DNA from: Rhizoclosmatium globosum
Lineage: Eukaryota > Chytridiomycota > Chytridiomycetes > Chytridiales > Chytriomycetaceae
Length of the DNA stretch: 64,000 nt
NCBI GenBank assembly: GCA_002104985.1
Contig: MCGO01000012.1
Span: 496,001 to 560,000, forward strand
Direction: 5' to 3'
Both the position numbers and the translations under genes were made by a program. Positions 51,697 to 63,292 of this stretch are shown here, piece after piece; the first letter of the stretch is position 1, and each line of letters begins with the position of its first letter. The notes beneath the pieces are model-generated. The model worked only from the letters and a program-made list of their open reading frames with translations. It was not told where the DNA came from and ran no database searches.

Positions 51697-54600
51697 GAAA
51701 AATAAACCAGGAAGAAATCTTTTAGAGGTACCACTTTGGCTTTCATATGAAAGCCTTTTGATCTCTGAGTGCTCTTTCTTTTTGACAACATCAGCCAAAC
51801 AACGTATTCCTTCTCCATGACCTTGATCAGCAGCTTTTTGATACCAACTTGCAGCTTGATTGAAGTCTTGAGTAACTCCGTAGCCATTTTCATAACAGTC
51901 TCCCAAGTTGTTCTGAGCTGTAGCATTCCCTTGGTCAGCAGACTTACGGTACCAGTGCACAGCTTCAGCATAATCTCTACGTACTCCGTGGCCTTTTTCA
52001 TAACAGAAGCCCAAGTTATTCTGAGCTGTAGCATGCCCTTGATCAGCAGACTTTTGATACCAGTGCACAGCTTCAGCATAATCTTTACGTACTCCGTGGC
52101 CTTTCTCATAACAGAAACCCAAGTTGGCTTGAGCTGTAGCATGCCCTTGATCAGCAGACTTTTGATACCAGTGCACAGCTTCAGCATAATCTCTTTGTAC
52201 TCCGTGGCCTTTTTCATAACAGAAGCCCAAGTTATTCTGAGCTGTAGCATGCCCTTGATCAGCAGACTTTTGATACCAGTGCACAGCTTCAGCATAATCT
52301 TTACGTACTCCGTGGCCTTTCTCATAACAGAAACCCAAGTTGGCTTGAGCTGTAGCATTCCCTTGGTCAGCAGACTTTTGATACCAGTGCACAGCTTCAG
52401 CATAATCTTGAAGGATTCCATCGCCAGTTTTGTAACAGGAGCCCAAGTTGTTCTGAGCTGTAGCATTCCCTTGGTCAGCAGACTTACGATACCAGTGCAC
52501 ACCTTCAGCATAATCTCTACATACTCCGTGGCCTTTCTTGTAACAGTCCCCCAAGTTGTTCTGAGCTGCAGCATTCCCTTGGGCAGCAGACTTACGATAC
52601 CAGTGCACAGCTTGAGCATAATCTTGTGGCACTCCGTAGCCATTCTCGCAACAAAAGCCCAAGTTGTTCTGAGCTGCAGCATTCCCTTGGTCAGCAGACT
52701 TTTGATACCAGCATACAGCTTCTGCAAAATCTAGAGGCACTCCGTGACCTTTTTTGTAACAGTCCCCCAAGTTGTTCTGAGCTGTAGCAATCCCTTGGGC
52801 AGCAGACTTACGATACCAGTGCACAGCTTGAGCATAATCTTGTGGCACTCCGTAGCCATTCTCGCAACAAAAGCCCAAGTTGTTCTGAGCTGCAGCATTC
52901 CCTTGGTCAGCAGACTTTTGGTACCAGTGTACAGCTTCTGCAAAATCTAGAGGCACTCCATTACCTTCTTTGTAACAGTCCCCCAAGTTGTTCTGAGCTG
53001 TAGCAATCCCTTGGGCAGCAGACTTACGATACCAGTGCACAGCTTGAGCATAATCTTGTGGCACTCCGTAGCCATTCTCGCAACAAAAGCCCAAGTTGTT
53101 CTGAGCTGCAGCACTCCCTTGGTCAGCAGACTTTTGATACCAGCACACAGCTTCAGTATAATCTTGCGGCACTCCTTGACCATTTTCATAACAGAACCCC
53201 AAATTTTTCTGCGCTGTAGCATTTCCTTGGTCAGCAGACTTTTGATACCAGTGTACAGCTTCAGCGTAATTTAGAGGCACTCCATGACCTTTTTTGTAAC
53301 AGTCCCCCAAGTTGTTCTCAGCTGCAGCATTCCCTTGGTCAGCAGACTTTTGATACCAGCGTACAGCTTCAGCGTAATTTAGAGGCACTCCATGACCTTT
53401 TTTGTAACAGTCCCCCAAGTTGTTCTGAGCTGTAGCATTCCCTTGGTCAGCAGACTTTTGATACCAGTGTAACGCTTCAGCATTATCTTGTGGCACTCCT
53501 TGGCCATTCTGGTAACAGAAGCCCAAGTTGTTCTGAGCTGCAGCATTCCCTTTGTAAGCAGACTTTTGATACCAGTGCAAGGCTTTAGCATAATCTTGTG
53601 GCACTCCTTGGCCATTCTGGTAACAGAAGCCCAAGTTGTTCTGAGCTGTAGCATTCCCTTGGTCAGCAGACTTTTGATACCAGCGCACAGCTTCAGTATA
53701 ATCTTGCGGCACTCCTTGACCATTTTCATAACAGAACCCCAAATTTTTCTGCGCTGTAGCATTTCCTTGGTCCGCAGACTTTTTATACCAACTTGCAGCT
53801 TGATCGTAGTTTTGAGTAACTCCAAGACCCATATCAAAACATTCTCCCATGTTGTTCTGAGCTGTAGCATTCCCTTGGTCAGCAGACTTTTTATACCAAC
53901 TTGCAGCTTGATTGTAGTTTTGAGTAACTCCAAGACCCATATCAAAACAGTCCCCCAAGTTGTTCTGAGCTGTAGCATTCCCTTGGTCAGCAGACTCTTG
54001 ATACCAGCGCACAGCTTCAGTATAATCTTGAGACACTCCATGGCCATTTTGGTAACAAAACCCCAACCAAAATTGGCAATAAGCGTGTCCTTCATTAGCT
54101 GCCTGGGAAAAAAGTTGCACTGCCTTTCCATATTCATTTTTTGCATAAAAGGCCCTTCCTGATGATAGGCACTTTTCATGATCTATGTCATGTTTTAGTC
54201 TTGTTTAACTTAAGTAAAGGATATTACTTGCCACAATGTTCTGTTGTAACGGCCTGTGCCTCAATACCTGAAATGATTGTTGCAAAACTCGGCCTTTGGT
54301 CAGCATCTTGGTGCCAACAGCGTTCAATCAGATCCCATGATGCATTTGCTACAACATCAACAGCTCGAGTATGTCCATTGATTCCCAATCGCAATGGCCG
54401 GCTGCCGTTCCTTATCCATGTTTCCACAATCCATGTTTTCCCACTCATTTCTTCACCCTCAAAAGGCCAGTGCCGCGTAAGAATGCAATACATGGACATT
54501 CCGAAACTGAATACGTCGTATTTAGTAGATGCCTTGTATCCTCTCGCGGTTGCCTCAGGCGGAGTGAAAAAGATATGGCCAGTTGTTGGGATTTTGTCTT

Positions 54601-55151
54601 TTGAGTAAGTTGTGTGACGGGAAAGGCTTGTGGACACTCCAAAGTCTGCCAGAATAGCTTTTTGGGACGTTATGTCTGTACGGGTAGGTGGTGTGAGTGT
54701 TATCTTTTTTTTGGTTAATATATGTACCCAGCAGGATATTGTCCGGTTTGAGATCGCGATGGATGACTGGCGGGTTTTCGGAATGCAAGTAATTCACAGC
54801 ATTGGCAGTGTCAAGGAGCCACTTGTTTCGAAGGGCGACTGAGGGAGGAGGGTCTTCACGGATCGCATCATACACACTCTTTCCAAGACGGTCAAGAACA
54901 AGAACCGGATCTCCTGTCGCAGGATCGACACTCTGTCCCCAGAAATGTATAATGTTTGAATGGCGCAGTTGGGCAGCCATCGCCGCCTCTTTCTCAATGG
55001 CCTTGAGCAGTTCAGGGTTAACCTTCCCAGCCGCTTTCTTGAATGTCTTGATCGCAACTTGGCGGTTTTCGCATGTTCCCTCGTACACTACGCTGTAGGC
55101 CCCTTCACCAAGGATCTTGTTGCGGTCAATCGTGTATATGAGTTGAACCAT
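51682..55151 (-). CDS. Protein kinase fused to 21 Sel1-like repeats
   Basis: ATG 55151 starts a Ser/Thr (TKL-like) kinase domain: Gly loop ILGEGAYSVVYEG, VAIKTF lysine, catalytic VIHRDLKPDN, ADFGVS and the PPEAT segment (in place of APE). The HRD exon is joined by an intron (54732-54683) to DITSQKAILADFG. The kinase ends near RPSFATIISGI. A very short intron (54227-54200, 28 nt) is the only join I found that keeps frame into KLKHDIDHEKCLSSGRAFY. Then 21 Sel1 repeats of 36 residues follow (core LGxCYxxGxGVxxDYxEAVxWYxKSADQGxATAQNN), and a Lys-rich tail. Sel1 repeats are helical protein-binding modules. All catalytic residues are present, so the kinase should be active. Partners are unknown. 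Confidence 0.85.
51800..54080 (-). repeat. 108-bp tandem repeat array encoding Sel1 repeats
   Basis: Twenty-one nearly identical 108-bp units in phase with the codon frame. Some neighbours pair into 216-bp dimers: units 10-15 alternate a CCENGYG type with a CYKKGHG type, and units 17-20 alternate RKD with QRD/RRD types. This shows recent duplication of two-unit blocks. The regular period also keeps the opposite strand open, which explains the long antisense frames here. Confidence 0.9.
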
Positions 55152-55335
55152 TTTCAACAGAGATTAATCCACTTAACATAATCAAGACTTTATGTCTCAA
55201 CTTATTGCGCCAGTTGACTCGATTACTCTTTGATAATTTAGGTCTATTTAGCCGTCTGTGTGTACTGCTTGTTTGGGCCATCGTCGTGCACCGGTGAACA
55301 GTGACGAGAGAGACCAAACTGTATTTCATAGTTCC

Positions 55336-55877
55336 TTAAGAATATTGCACGGTAATTATAGTGATTTGATAAAATATCTGAATGTTTGAAGTTACTAACA
55401 TTTTCCACATCCTTTCCAACGACGAAAACAGATCAATTATTGTAGGCTTTCGTGAAACAGTCACGCTGCAGTCACTGCTCGCAACGAATCGCTTGACATT
55501 CATGATCACAAATGCCTTTGAAGAAACAACTCCGTGGAACCGCTTGCAAACATGTCTTAATTCCACACGTGTTTGGGGTGGATCCAACTCAGTAATTGAC
55601 CCAGTACTTCGAGGAGAGGACTGTTGATACGAGTATGATATGTTGCGGTTTGGTTTCTTAGCCAGTTGAGTTGTGTATTGATGGATTGGATGCGACGTTC
55701 ATTGGATTGTTGGGTTGTTTCGAAGCGGAGGAGCGTCTTGTTTGTGCATTCAGTCTTAGCGTTAACCTCAGTCAATTGCTTTTGTAGAAGAGCCATTTGA
55801 TCTTGCATTTGGCGCTGGGCTGTGGCTACTTGTGTTAGCAGTTTCATGACCTCAAGAAGGGTTGGGGTATTCTGCAT
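55336..55877 (-). CDS. F-box-like protein with N-terminal coiled coil, probable single-base frame break
   Basis: ATG 55877 starts MQNTPTLLEVMKLLTQVATA and a heptad-rich coiled coil (QMQDQMALLQKQLTEVNAKT). Then comes PLLEVLGQLLSWIHPKHVWN, which looks like the first two F-box helices, and the frame hits a stop. In the next frame the expected third helix follows at once: LRHVCKRFHGVVSSKAFVIM. One missing base near 55556-55563 accounts for the break. With it restored the protein would be about 180 aa and end at 55336. F-box proteins recruit substrates to SCF ligases through Skp1. Same-strand neighbour of the kinase-Sel1 gene. Family call moderate. Confidence 0.5.
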
Positions 55878-55941
55878 TTCCAGATCCTTTCTTTTTGCTT
55901 TTCTTGTGGAACAAACGATGCGTCAGTTTATTGAGATTGAT

Positions 55942-58501
55942 TTATGCTAAAGGTGTTGGAATCAATAGCACCTCCTTTCTGCATCTTGGACACTTCCACT
56001 TCCCATCCTTTGTCAATCCTTTGATGCTACTGTGAAGCGACTTTGGAACAATTTCTGGATCCATATATCCAACACAGTCAATGTGGTACCAAATGTTGCA
56101 GAAATCACACGCCACAGTATTCCACACATCAGCGTCTGGCAAGTCACAGATGCAATAAATTACGTCATCATCTGGGTCTTGAGAGCGTTTCAGAATTTCA
56201 GGAGGAACGTTGCTCAAGATTTTCTGGATAACAGGTAGTCCAGATGAAGTGGGTTCATCATCTGCATCCGACGCAATCGGTGCAGAAGACCCGCCCTTCT
56301 TTTTCTTTGGCACCAAAACCTTTTTGATTACTTTGCGGAACTTCTTTGGTGGCTTTCGCGCACGAAACTCGCGTCCATTCACGATTCGAGGCTCCGCAAC
56401 TTCGGTTTCGTCCACAATCTCTTCTTCGACTTCCACTTCTACTTCAACCATCTCCGTGTCACTATCAACAACAGCTCCACGTAGAGCAGCCTCTAGTTCC
56501 TCCGCTTTCAACACAACCTTTCCAGATGAGCTGACTGTGTTACCCCCACTTCCACTCGAGAATCCATTGAAGCTTGGTTCCCGCTTTTTCCGTTCTTTTT
56601 CTTCTGCTTCAGCTTTAACCCTACGTTCTTCCCGCCGCTTCAACTCGGCATCACGTTCTTCTTCCAATACAGCTTCCCAATTAACACTTTGCATACCACC
56701 AACAACAATCACATTGTCTGCCAGGTCTTCAGCGAGTCCAAGCTGTCCCTTGGGTCTCCCACGTTTCTTCTTGGCGCCATCACGACCCCCGAAACGGACT
56801 CCTCGCCGCGCTTGCCGAGACACGAGGCGGAGGGTTGTCATATCTTCGATGCGTGGGTGGTTTGGAAGCCCGAAAAGGACGGCTTGGAGGAATGGATCGG
56901 TGAAGCCGTATTGATGCGGCCCTGAAACACGAGTCTTTGAGGACTATTGTGAAGAGTTAGGCGGATATGATGAGATTCGAGGGGAATAAGTACCGTTCCC
57001 AAGACTGTTTTGCAGACTTCTGTCCATGGAGATGTGGGAGATGGACCAGTAAACTCAGGAAGATCTGGCTCATCATCTGCAACAACTCTAAAGACAGGGC
57101 CGTCTTCTCCTTCCTCGATGGTCATGGTCCAATCATAGCCATACTGAGATTTTGTTGCTTTAAAGCCAACTGGGTACTGATGACGGTACCGACACTATTT
57201 CACAGTGTGTCAGCTTTTAAAATCTTGGAAGTAAGCTACTCAACATGTCTCTGACTCCAGTAATCGTCCTGCTTCTTTGGATCCGTGACAATGATTCCCA
57301 ATTCCCAGATTGTGAGCTTCGTGAAACCAAGGGTAAATGGGGTGTTGACTTGAATAAAATCGTTTTTGAGTCCTCCAACAAGATCCACGCCTGCGCCTAG
57401 TCTACGCTTTCGGATTTTCGACATTCCAATCATACCAGCATGATCGAAAATATCATCATCGTCATCTTCGTTCTCAGAGTCTGAATCTGAAAAGGCAGCA
57501 GCGTATTGTTCTGGTGTGAGACCAAGTTCGGAGTCTCTGCCACCTCGAACCTTTTATGTTCAGAATATTAGCCACTTTGGGTTTTTGACCATGCGGATAT
57601 TTACCATATCAGGATTCTCTCCTTGCAATCGCTTACTTCGTTTAACATCTGCCATAATCGCCAACCGCTCTACCAGATCTTCCTCTGTAGGTTTCTTCTT
57701 CTTGTGGCTCTTCTTTGGTTTGGGCGCCTCCTCAACTAAATCCTCCGTGCTTTCCTTCAAAACTCCGAGGGAGAGCAATACAGCTCTATTTTGTGCGATA
57801 CGTGCTTCTCGCTCCAATTCATAGGAAGATACTTCTGTGTCAACGAGTTTAGGCTCCCATAACTGCGGTGGCCGATGTTTAGATTGTTTAGAAGAAGTTG
57901 ATGTTGTTGATGTATTTGAGACGACAGAGGAGGTTGAGGATCCACGGGGGAGAGTGTGTGGTTGTTGGCTGTTGATTCATCGTGTTCAGACAGGTTTCAG
58001 ACATTATGGGGTGTACAGAAAAGAAAAAGCTCTGAAATGCATAGAGACTCTACTTACAGATGAGATATATGGGACTTAAGGGTTGTCTGTGGTGTACTGT
58101 CAACTTTAGTCACAGGTTCTGCCTCAGCAGAGTTCAGTTCTTCATCTTCTTCATCGCTCCAGTTGATAACTTCATCTTGTTCTTGTTCTTGGTCAGCCTG
58201 GTCCTCGGGACTCAAAGCTGGGGCGTTTTGGTTTAAAGTTTCCTGATCCATCATCGAAAGTCTGCCTAAATCGGACTTATCTGGACAAACCAAACAAAAC
58301 GAAAGTTAAAAAACCGAAAAAAGAAGAAAAGAAGCTCGGATAAACTTACAACCTCCAGCTTGCAAGATCTGGACTTTGGGAAGGTCCTACGGTGAAAAAC
58401 GAAAAAACAACAATTCCCGGACTCATCCCTTGCAAGAAGTGGCCAATGATTTAAGTCAGATTATAAATGCAAACCTTAGTTATTGAAGCAAAGTTGGGCA
58501 T
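55942..58501 (-). CDS. FYR-domain and PHD-finger chromatin protein
   Basis: ATG 58501 (MPNFASITK) is spliced to DLPKVQILQAGG and YKSDLGRLSMMDQETLNQ. An acidic N-terminus (DEVINWSDEEDEELNSAE) and a basic region (YELEREARIAQNRAVLLSLG; KPKKSHKKKKPTEEDL) follow. The FYRN part is seen in TLGFTKLTIWELG and the following YPVGFKATKSQYGYDW, and the FYRC part in GPSPTSPWTEVCKTVLG. The C-terminal PHD finger has CICDLPDADVWNTVACDFC, WYHIDCVGY and KCPRCRKE (C4HC3 ligands). FYR pairs occur in MLL/KMT2 and TBRG1; here no SET domain follows, so it is probably a reader or complex subunit rather than an enzyme. At least six short introns. Exact role unknown. Confidence 0.7.
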
Positions 58502-58968
58502 ATTTTAAGCAACGGTCATTCATAAGACTCATCGCTGCAAAAATGATTCATGCAATGAATAACGACTACAATTCGGACAAAAATACGAGAGAAAGATATT
58601 GCTAAAGCCTTGTTTTAATCGTTATAAGCTTAGCGTGTATTCCGACGATCTGAAATTTTGTATGGGGAGAAAGAATGAGTAGAATAAGTAGGTAGCTATT
58701 TTCTCTTCCCTTTCTTCTTTCTTTTAATTCATTTGTCGATTAAGAAAGCTTCCGGATCGTTGTGCTGGCTTCCGGTGGCTTCCGATAAGCGCCTCAGAAT
58801 TTTACGAAAAAAGAACGAAGGTGATTCACTCTCTCCACTTGACTCCCCTCCGTCACAATTACATTACCCTGTTCTTCACTACACCAAACCTGTTATTGTG
58901 CACGGATCAAACCGGAACGTATCATTGCCACTTGCTAATCTCCTAGACGCATCCACATCACAAAACAG
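58502..58968. other. Shared 5' region of the FYR/PHD and proline dehydrogenase genes
   Basis: A 467-bp gap between divergent starts. A plus-strand frame (58733-59161) runs through it into the dehydrogenase exon in another phase and has no domain; it is most likely 5' leader. Pyrimidine-rich sequence at 58690-58730 (tttctcttccctttc) could mark the transcription start. Confidence 0.4.
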
Positions 58969-60841
58969 ATGTTTCGCTCAACTGTCCAGCGCCTGCCGTT
59001 GCCTTCATCGCAATGTGTTGCCCGCCGCTTTATCGCAACTCAAACTACACCGATTCGTACCAAGACCACTGCTGTGGACCCTGACTCTCTCTGGTCTACT
59101 TCAGACTGGTCACCGGCCCAAGTTCGTCCTTACAAGGACAAGTCAACTCTTGAGCTCTTGAACAGCTACACTGTATTCAAACTTTGTGAATTCCCTCCTC
59201 TTGTGTCCATGACACCGATGATGATTAACATTGCGGAAAAGACGGGAACCAAGTTCGTTATGAATGGAGTCGTCAAGAACACTTTCTTTAAGCATTTCTG
59301 TGGTACGTAGAGAATCTGGGTTTAAACGTAGCGAGGGAATGTATGATGTATGCGGTTATGGAAGTTTTGTTGTGAAATGCCTACTTCTGTTTGACGGGAA
59401 TTACACGAAGCCGAGAATTATGCAACAACTATTGGAGATATCGTCGGGTTAAATTGTATGCGTTGAAGTGCATGTAGATGCTAAATTGGGTCGAACGGAA
59501 GGTGTCGGAAAAAATGGTGATTGGAGTGGGCATGCTTCATTTCACCGTGAAACTTGAGACATAGACTAATATATTCAAATAGGAGGTGAAACCATCTCTG
59601 AGGTCCTTCCAACCATGACCAAACTGAAGTCCCGCAACATGGGATCCATTCTTGACCTTGCTATGGAAGCTGATATGGATGCCGATGCAGACCCAACACC
59701 AGCAAAAGCAAAGGAAGTTTCCACACATATCTTGAACCTTATGAAGGAATCTGTTGATATCGCAGCTGAGAACCCAGGTTCATTTATTGCTGCCAAAGTG
59801 ACTGCTTATGTTCCACCAACCGTCTTGTTGCGATGGACAAATACCTTAAAGCTTGTTGAGGACGCCTTCTTGGCTGCCAAAGACAGCGAAGGTTTCACTT
59901 CTCGCGCCAAGTTGTTGGGTGAACTCAACAAGACCTTCCCTGCCTTGAAGGCTTCCCACCTCTCATCCCTCGGTAAAGACGAATCCGCCAAGCTTGACTG
60001 GATTTCTGTCTCCGATTACTTCACCTTTGCCAACACTGCCATCCGATCCGGAATCCTCACTACTCTTCCAAAGGGAACCAACGAGCTCCTCCAACCAGTT
60101 TCAAGTGCTACTGACTTTGAAACCCTTGACTTGGTCTTTGCCGATCTTGACGCCCTGTTTACCCACGGTGCCAAGCAGCAAGTGAAAATCATGGTTGACG
60201 CAGAGCAAACGTACTTCCAGCGCGCCATTGATGATGTTGCTTTGGAGCTTTCACGCCGCTACAACCGCAATGGAGACGTTGTCTGCTTCAACACATACCA
60301 GCAATACCTCAAGGACGGTTTGCACCGCATGAAGCTTGACATTGAGCGTGCTGAACGTGCCGGATGGACTTTTGGGTGCAAGATTGTCAGAGGTGCCTAC
60401 ATGGTTAGCGAGCGCGAGCGTGCTGCCGAGATGGGTTACGCTGATCCAATCAATGCTACTATTGCTGACACACATGCTTCCTACAACGCTGCTATTGACC
60501 ACCTTTTGAGCAAGCTGCCTCAAAAGATTGAGTTTGTGATTGCAAGTCACAACAAGGGAAGTGTTGCCAAGACTGTCGCTGCCATGCAGAAGTCTGGTGT
60601 TCCAGCTGACAGCAAACAAATTGCGTTTGCTCAGTTGATGGGAATGCAGGATGGAACCTCATTTGCTTTGGCCAAGAACGGTTACCGATGCTTCAAGTAT
60701 GTTCCATATGGACCAATTGATGTCACTATTCCATACTTGTTAAGAAGAGCTCAAGAGAACTCTAGTGTCTTGGGTGGTGTTGGTGAAGACAAGAGGGAGC
60801 TTGTTGCTGAGATCAAGAGAAGAGCTGGAGCCAAGAACTGA
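58969..60841 (+). CDS. PUT1: Mitochondrial proline dehydrogenase
   Basis: FAD enzyme that oxidises proline to pyrroline-5-carboxylate and feeds electrons to the respiratory chain. Exon 1 (58969-59302) has a mitochondrial presequence (MFRSTVQRLPLPSSQCVARR). A 280-nt intron, long for this window, joins FKHFC to GGETISEVLPTM in exon 2 (59583-60841). Catalytic-barrel landmarks are FIAAKVTAYVPPT, VKIMVDAEQTYFQRAIDD, VCFNTYQQYLKD, KIVRGAYMVSERERA, QIAFAQLMGMQDG and the C-terminal YVPYGPIDVTIPYLLRRAQE, whose Arg-Arg-x-x-Glu binds the substrate carboxylate. About 530 aa, normal for the fungal enzyme. Identification is certain. Confidence 0.93.
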
Positions 60842-60933
60842 TTTACTTATTTACCTTTCACTTCTCATACGCTGATAATAAAAACCGTGTTCAGTATTGT
60901 TCCTTACTTGTTATTTATTTCTTTTATATTCAA

Positions 60934-62864
60934 ATGGAACGCCTTCTATCCCCATTCGCAGACATATCCGCCGATGGGACTCTCATTGAAGAGCCGTAAG
61001 TTGTTCTGGTACAAAGTAAATTCGAGCTAATAGGCAGCACAGGACACCGTCTGCCAGTGCTACTCTTGTTGAGCACCTTTCCCAACTCGACCTGAAACGG
61101 CTCTTTCTCAAACCATCGAGCATCGCCGCCGCCGCCGAAGATGCGAATCAACAAGAAAAAGAAGAAGAGACCAAGGCGAAAGAGCTCAAGCTGAATCCAA
61201 TCACAGAAATGAAGGATCGAATCTTGTGCGTTCTCTCGCCCTCCCTTCCTCCCTTCATACTTACTTACGCCTTATAAACACAATACATTCACAGTTACGC
61301 GCGTGAAGAGGTCCGTTACGCAATTGAAATCCTGACAAAGCTGGAAACACCAGAGCACGTCGCCCATCACACACACCTCCCCCATTATCCTCATCAGCCT
61401 CCTCCGCCAATCCATGCAAACCTCGACATTCCAATCATTAATATTTCAATGACGGTTAAGCCTCCCGCTACCAGTATCCCGAAGCAAATTGAGGCGATTC
61501 GCGGGACACTAGCAGCAAAGAAGATGGTACAAAACTAAGCCTTTTATTGATATTGTCGTTATGCTTATCCTGTCGTTCATTCAATGTGATAGCATCTTCG
61601 CCAAATCTCACAATTGCTTGAAGAAACCTCAACCCGATTCCAACAAACCCTTCTCAACGAGACAAAGTTTTACCAATCTGTAGCTGTTGGTCAATTACGT
61701 CCTCACAACTGGATCCTGCATTCGAAAGAGGAACGCTCTGGACGTGGTATTTTCGTCGATTATGGACTGTCCAAAGGTTTGTTGGTTGTATGGGAGGACA
61801 TGCATCTAAGAATCATGTCCTATACAGCGGGAAGCACGTCCACCGAAATCACAGAAGCCTATTTCACTTGGTCCTCATCAACCGCAGCTACCAGCTCATC
61901 AACCACAGCATCTACCCCAGCAACTGCAAAAATTACATTGAAATACGCACACGGTGCACCTCGCCTCACAACCTTAACCTACAAATCCCAAAAATCCCTC
62001 CCCCCACTCCAAAACACTCACCTATCCACATACACAAAACTCCAACGCGCCTTAGCGACTGCGAAACAATACGCCTTTGAAACAGAACTATTCCGTGAAA
62101 TCTCACGCGCGGCGGTTGTACTCCCTGGAGCAAAAGTTTCTGCAACGAGTGTCGAATTTCCTGCCCCGAACCTACGGCTTGAGTTTGGGAAGCCTTCTGT
62201 TGTAGGGGCGGTGAATTTGGATGTACGGGACGGGGACTCGCGGGCAGGGTTTTTGTTGGTTAGTTTGAAGAAAGGGTTGAGGAGGTGTCATCGTGCGAAT
62301 TCGGCTAGGTTTTTGGGAGTTGATGGGATACGCATGTGGGAGGAAGGAGTGTATAAGAAAAGGGTGCAGCGGGCTCAGAAGAATGCAAAGAGGAGGGTTG
62401 TGGAGGAGGAAAAGGGAGAGGAGGAGGAGGAAGTTTTGCCTGGATTCATTTTGCATTCGACGCTTTCGGTTTGTCAGTATTTGGAGGCTGTTGATTCTAT
62501 TTCGGAGGCTTTGGAGCAAATATGTGCTCGGCTTCGGGAAATGGACTGGGGTGAGAGCGCGAGCTGGTGGGGTGAATTAGACGTCACTACGGAGAGACAA
62601 GTCTTTGCAACTGAGGGAAAAACTACGTGGGATATTCGAGTCTTTGGAAGGTATGTCTGTCTCAATCAGAGGGATGATTCTAACTTCTTTTACAGATGTG
62701 TCACGAGAGTTTCCGTCCATAAATCTGGTTTGATATGTGTAGAGCTGGAATGCGATGAAATTGATGAAGGATCCCGCAAACTGAAGAAGCACAAAGTCAA
62801 AGATGTTGATATGATGAAGGAATATGTGGAACAAGACGTTAGGCGTGCGGTCGATGCATTTTGA
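60934..62864 (+). CDS. Probable Mediator subunit MED17 (Srb4)
   Basis: Head-module scaffold subunit of Mediator, needed for most RNA polymerase II transcription. ATG 60934 gives MERLLSPFADISADGTLIEE. Exon joins restore HLSQLDLKRLFLKPSS, YAREEVRYAIEILTKLE, then LRQISQLLEETSTRFQQTLL and FYQSVAVGQLRPHNWILHSK, which match the MED17 helix followed by the LRxxNW and VDYG (FVDYGLSKG) signature. The C-terminal half contains FILHSTLSVCQYLEAVDSIS. A 45-nt intron (62651-62695) with GTATGT, CTAAC and ACAG is in frame and free of stops, so it could be mistaken for coding. Stop 62862-62864. Family assignment is by pattern and position of these motifs, not by a search. Confidence 0.6.
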
Positions 62865-62928
62865 TGTTCGAATAGATATTATTCCATCATCGAGAGTTTA
62901 TTTGAGATGCATCTGCAGATAATCCGAT

Positions 62929-63216
62929 TCATCCCCGTCTATGCTGTATGATTTCAAACAATAGGGAGTTAGTGCCCCCTTCCTAACACACGACACCAAA
63001 GCAACAAGACTCTCACCTGTTGCAAACACTTTTTGAAAGCCTCAAACTGTTTCTGACAGGCTCCAAATTCAACCTTATCAAACAAATTGTTGACACATGC
63101 ACCGTACAAGGCGCCCTGAGGGGATTACCAAATCAACGTTATTCTGCATGGCGGTGGTATCTTACCAGTGGTGCACAGGCTGCAACCTGCCCTAATCGTT
63201 TCCTTGGTTGTGACAT
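62929..63216 (-). CDS. Small Cys-motif mitochondrial protein (NDUFAF8-like)
   Basis: Three tiny exons: 63216-63166 (MSQPRKRLGQVAACAPL), 63115-63017 (GALYGACVNNLFDKVEFGAC... FKKCLQQ) and 62943-62929 (HRRG, stop). The 54-aa product has the twin-Cys spacing ACV...FGAC...FKKC of NDUFAF8 (human C17orf89), a complex I assembly factor imported through the Mia40 route. A different final acceptor would give another short tail, so the last residues are uncertain. The start is 76 bp from the divergent SMAP-domain gene. None of its exons is long enough to stand out as an open frame. Confidence 0.6.
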
Positions 63217-63292
63217 TTGATGTGGTCTGGTTCAATCGTCTTTTCTTTTTGTGTTCTTTTTGTGCTTGAAACCTAAACTTCCCACAACCACC

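Noticed and set aside
51800..54080. CRISPR-like regular repeats
   Set aside because: Units are 108 bp, coding, with no unique spacers, and the host is eukaryotic.
51769..54162. Long plus-strand open frames (up to 321 codons) opposite the Sel1 repeats
   Set aside because: The 108-bp period is a multiple of three, so a stop-free unit repeats on the other strand. The translations are repetitive shadows with no domain.
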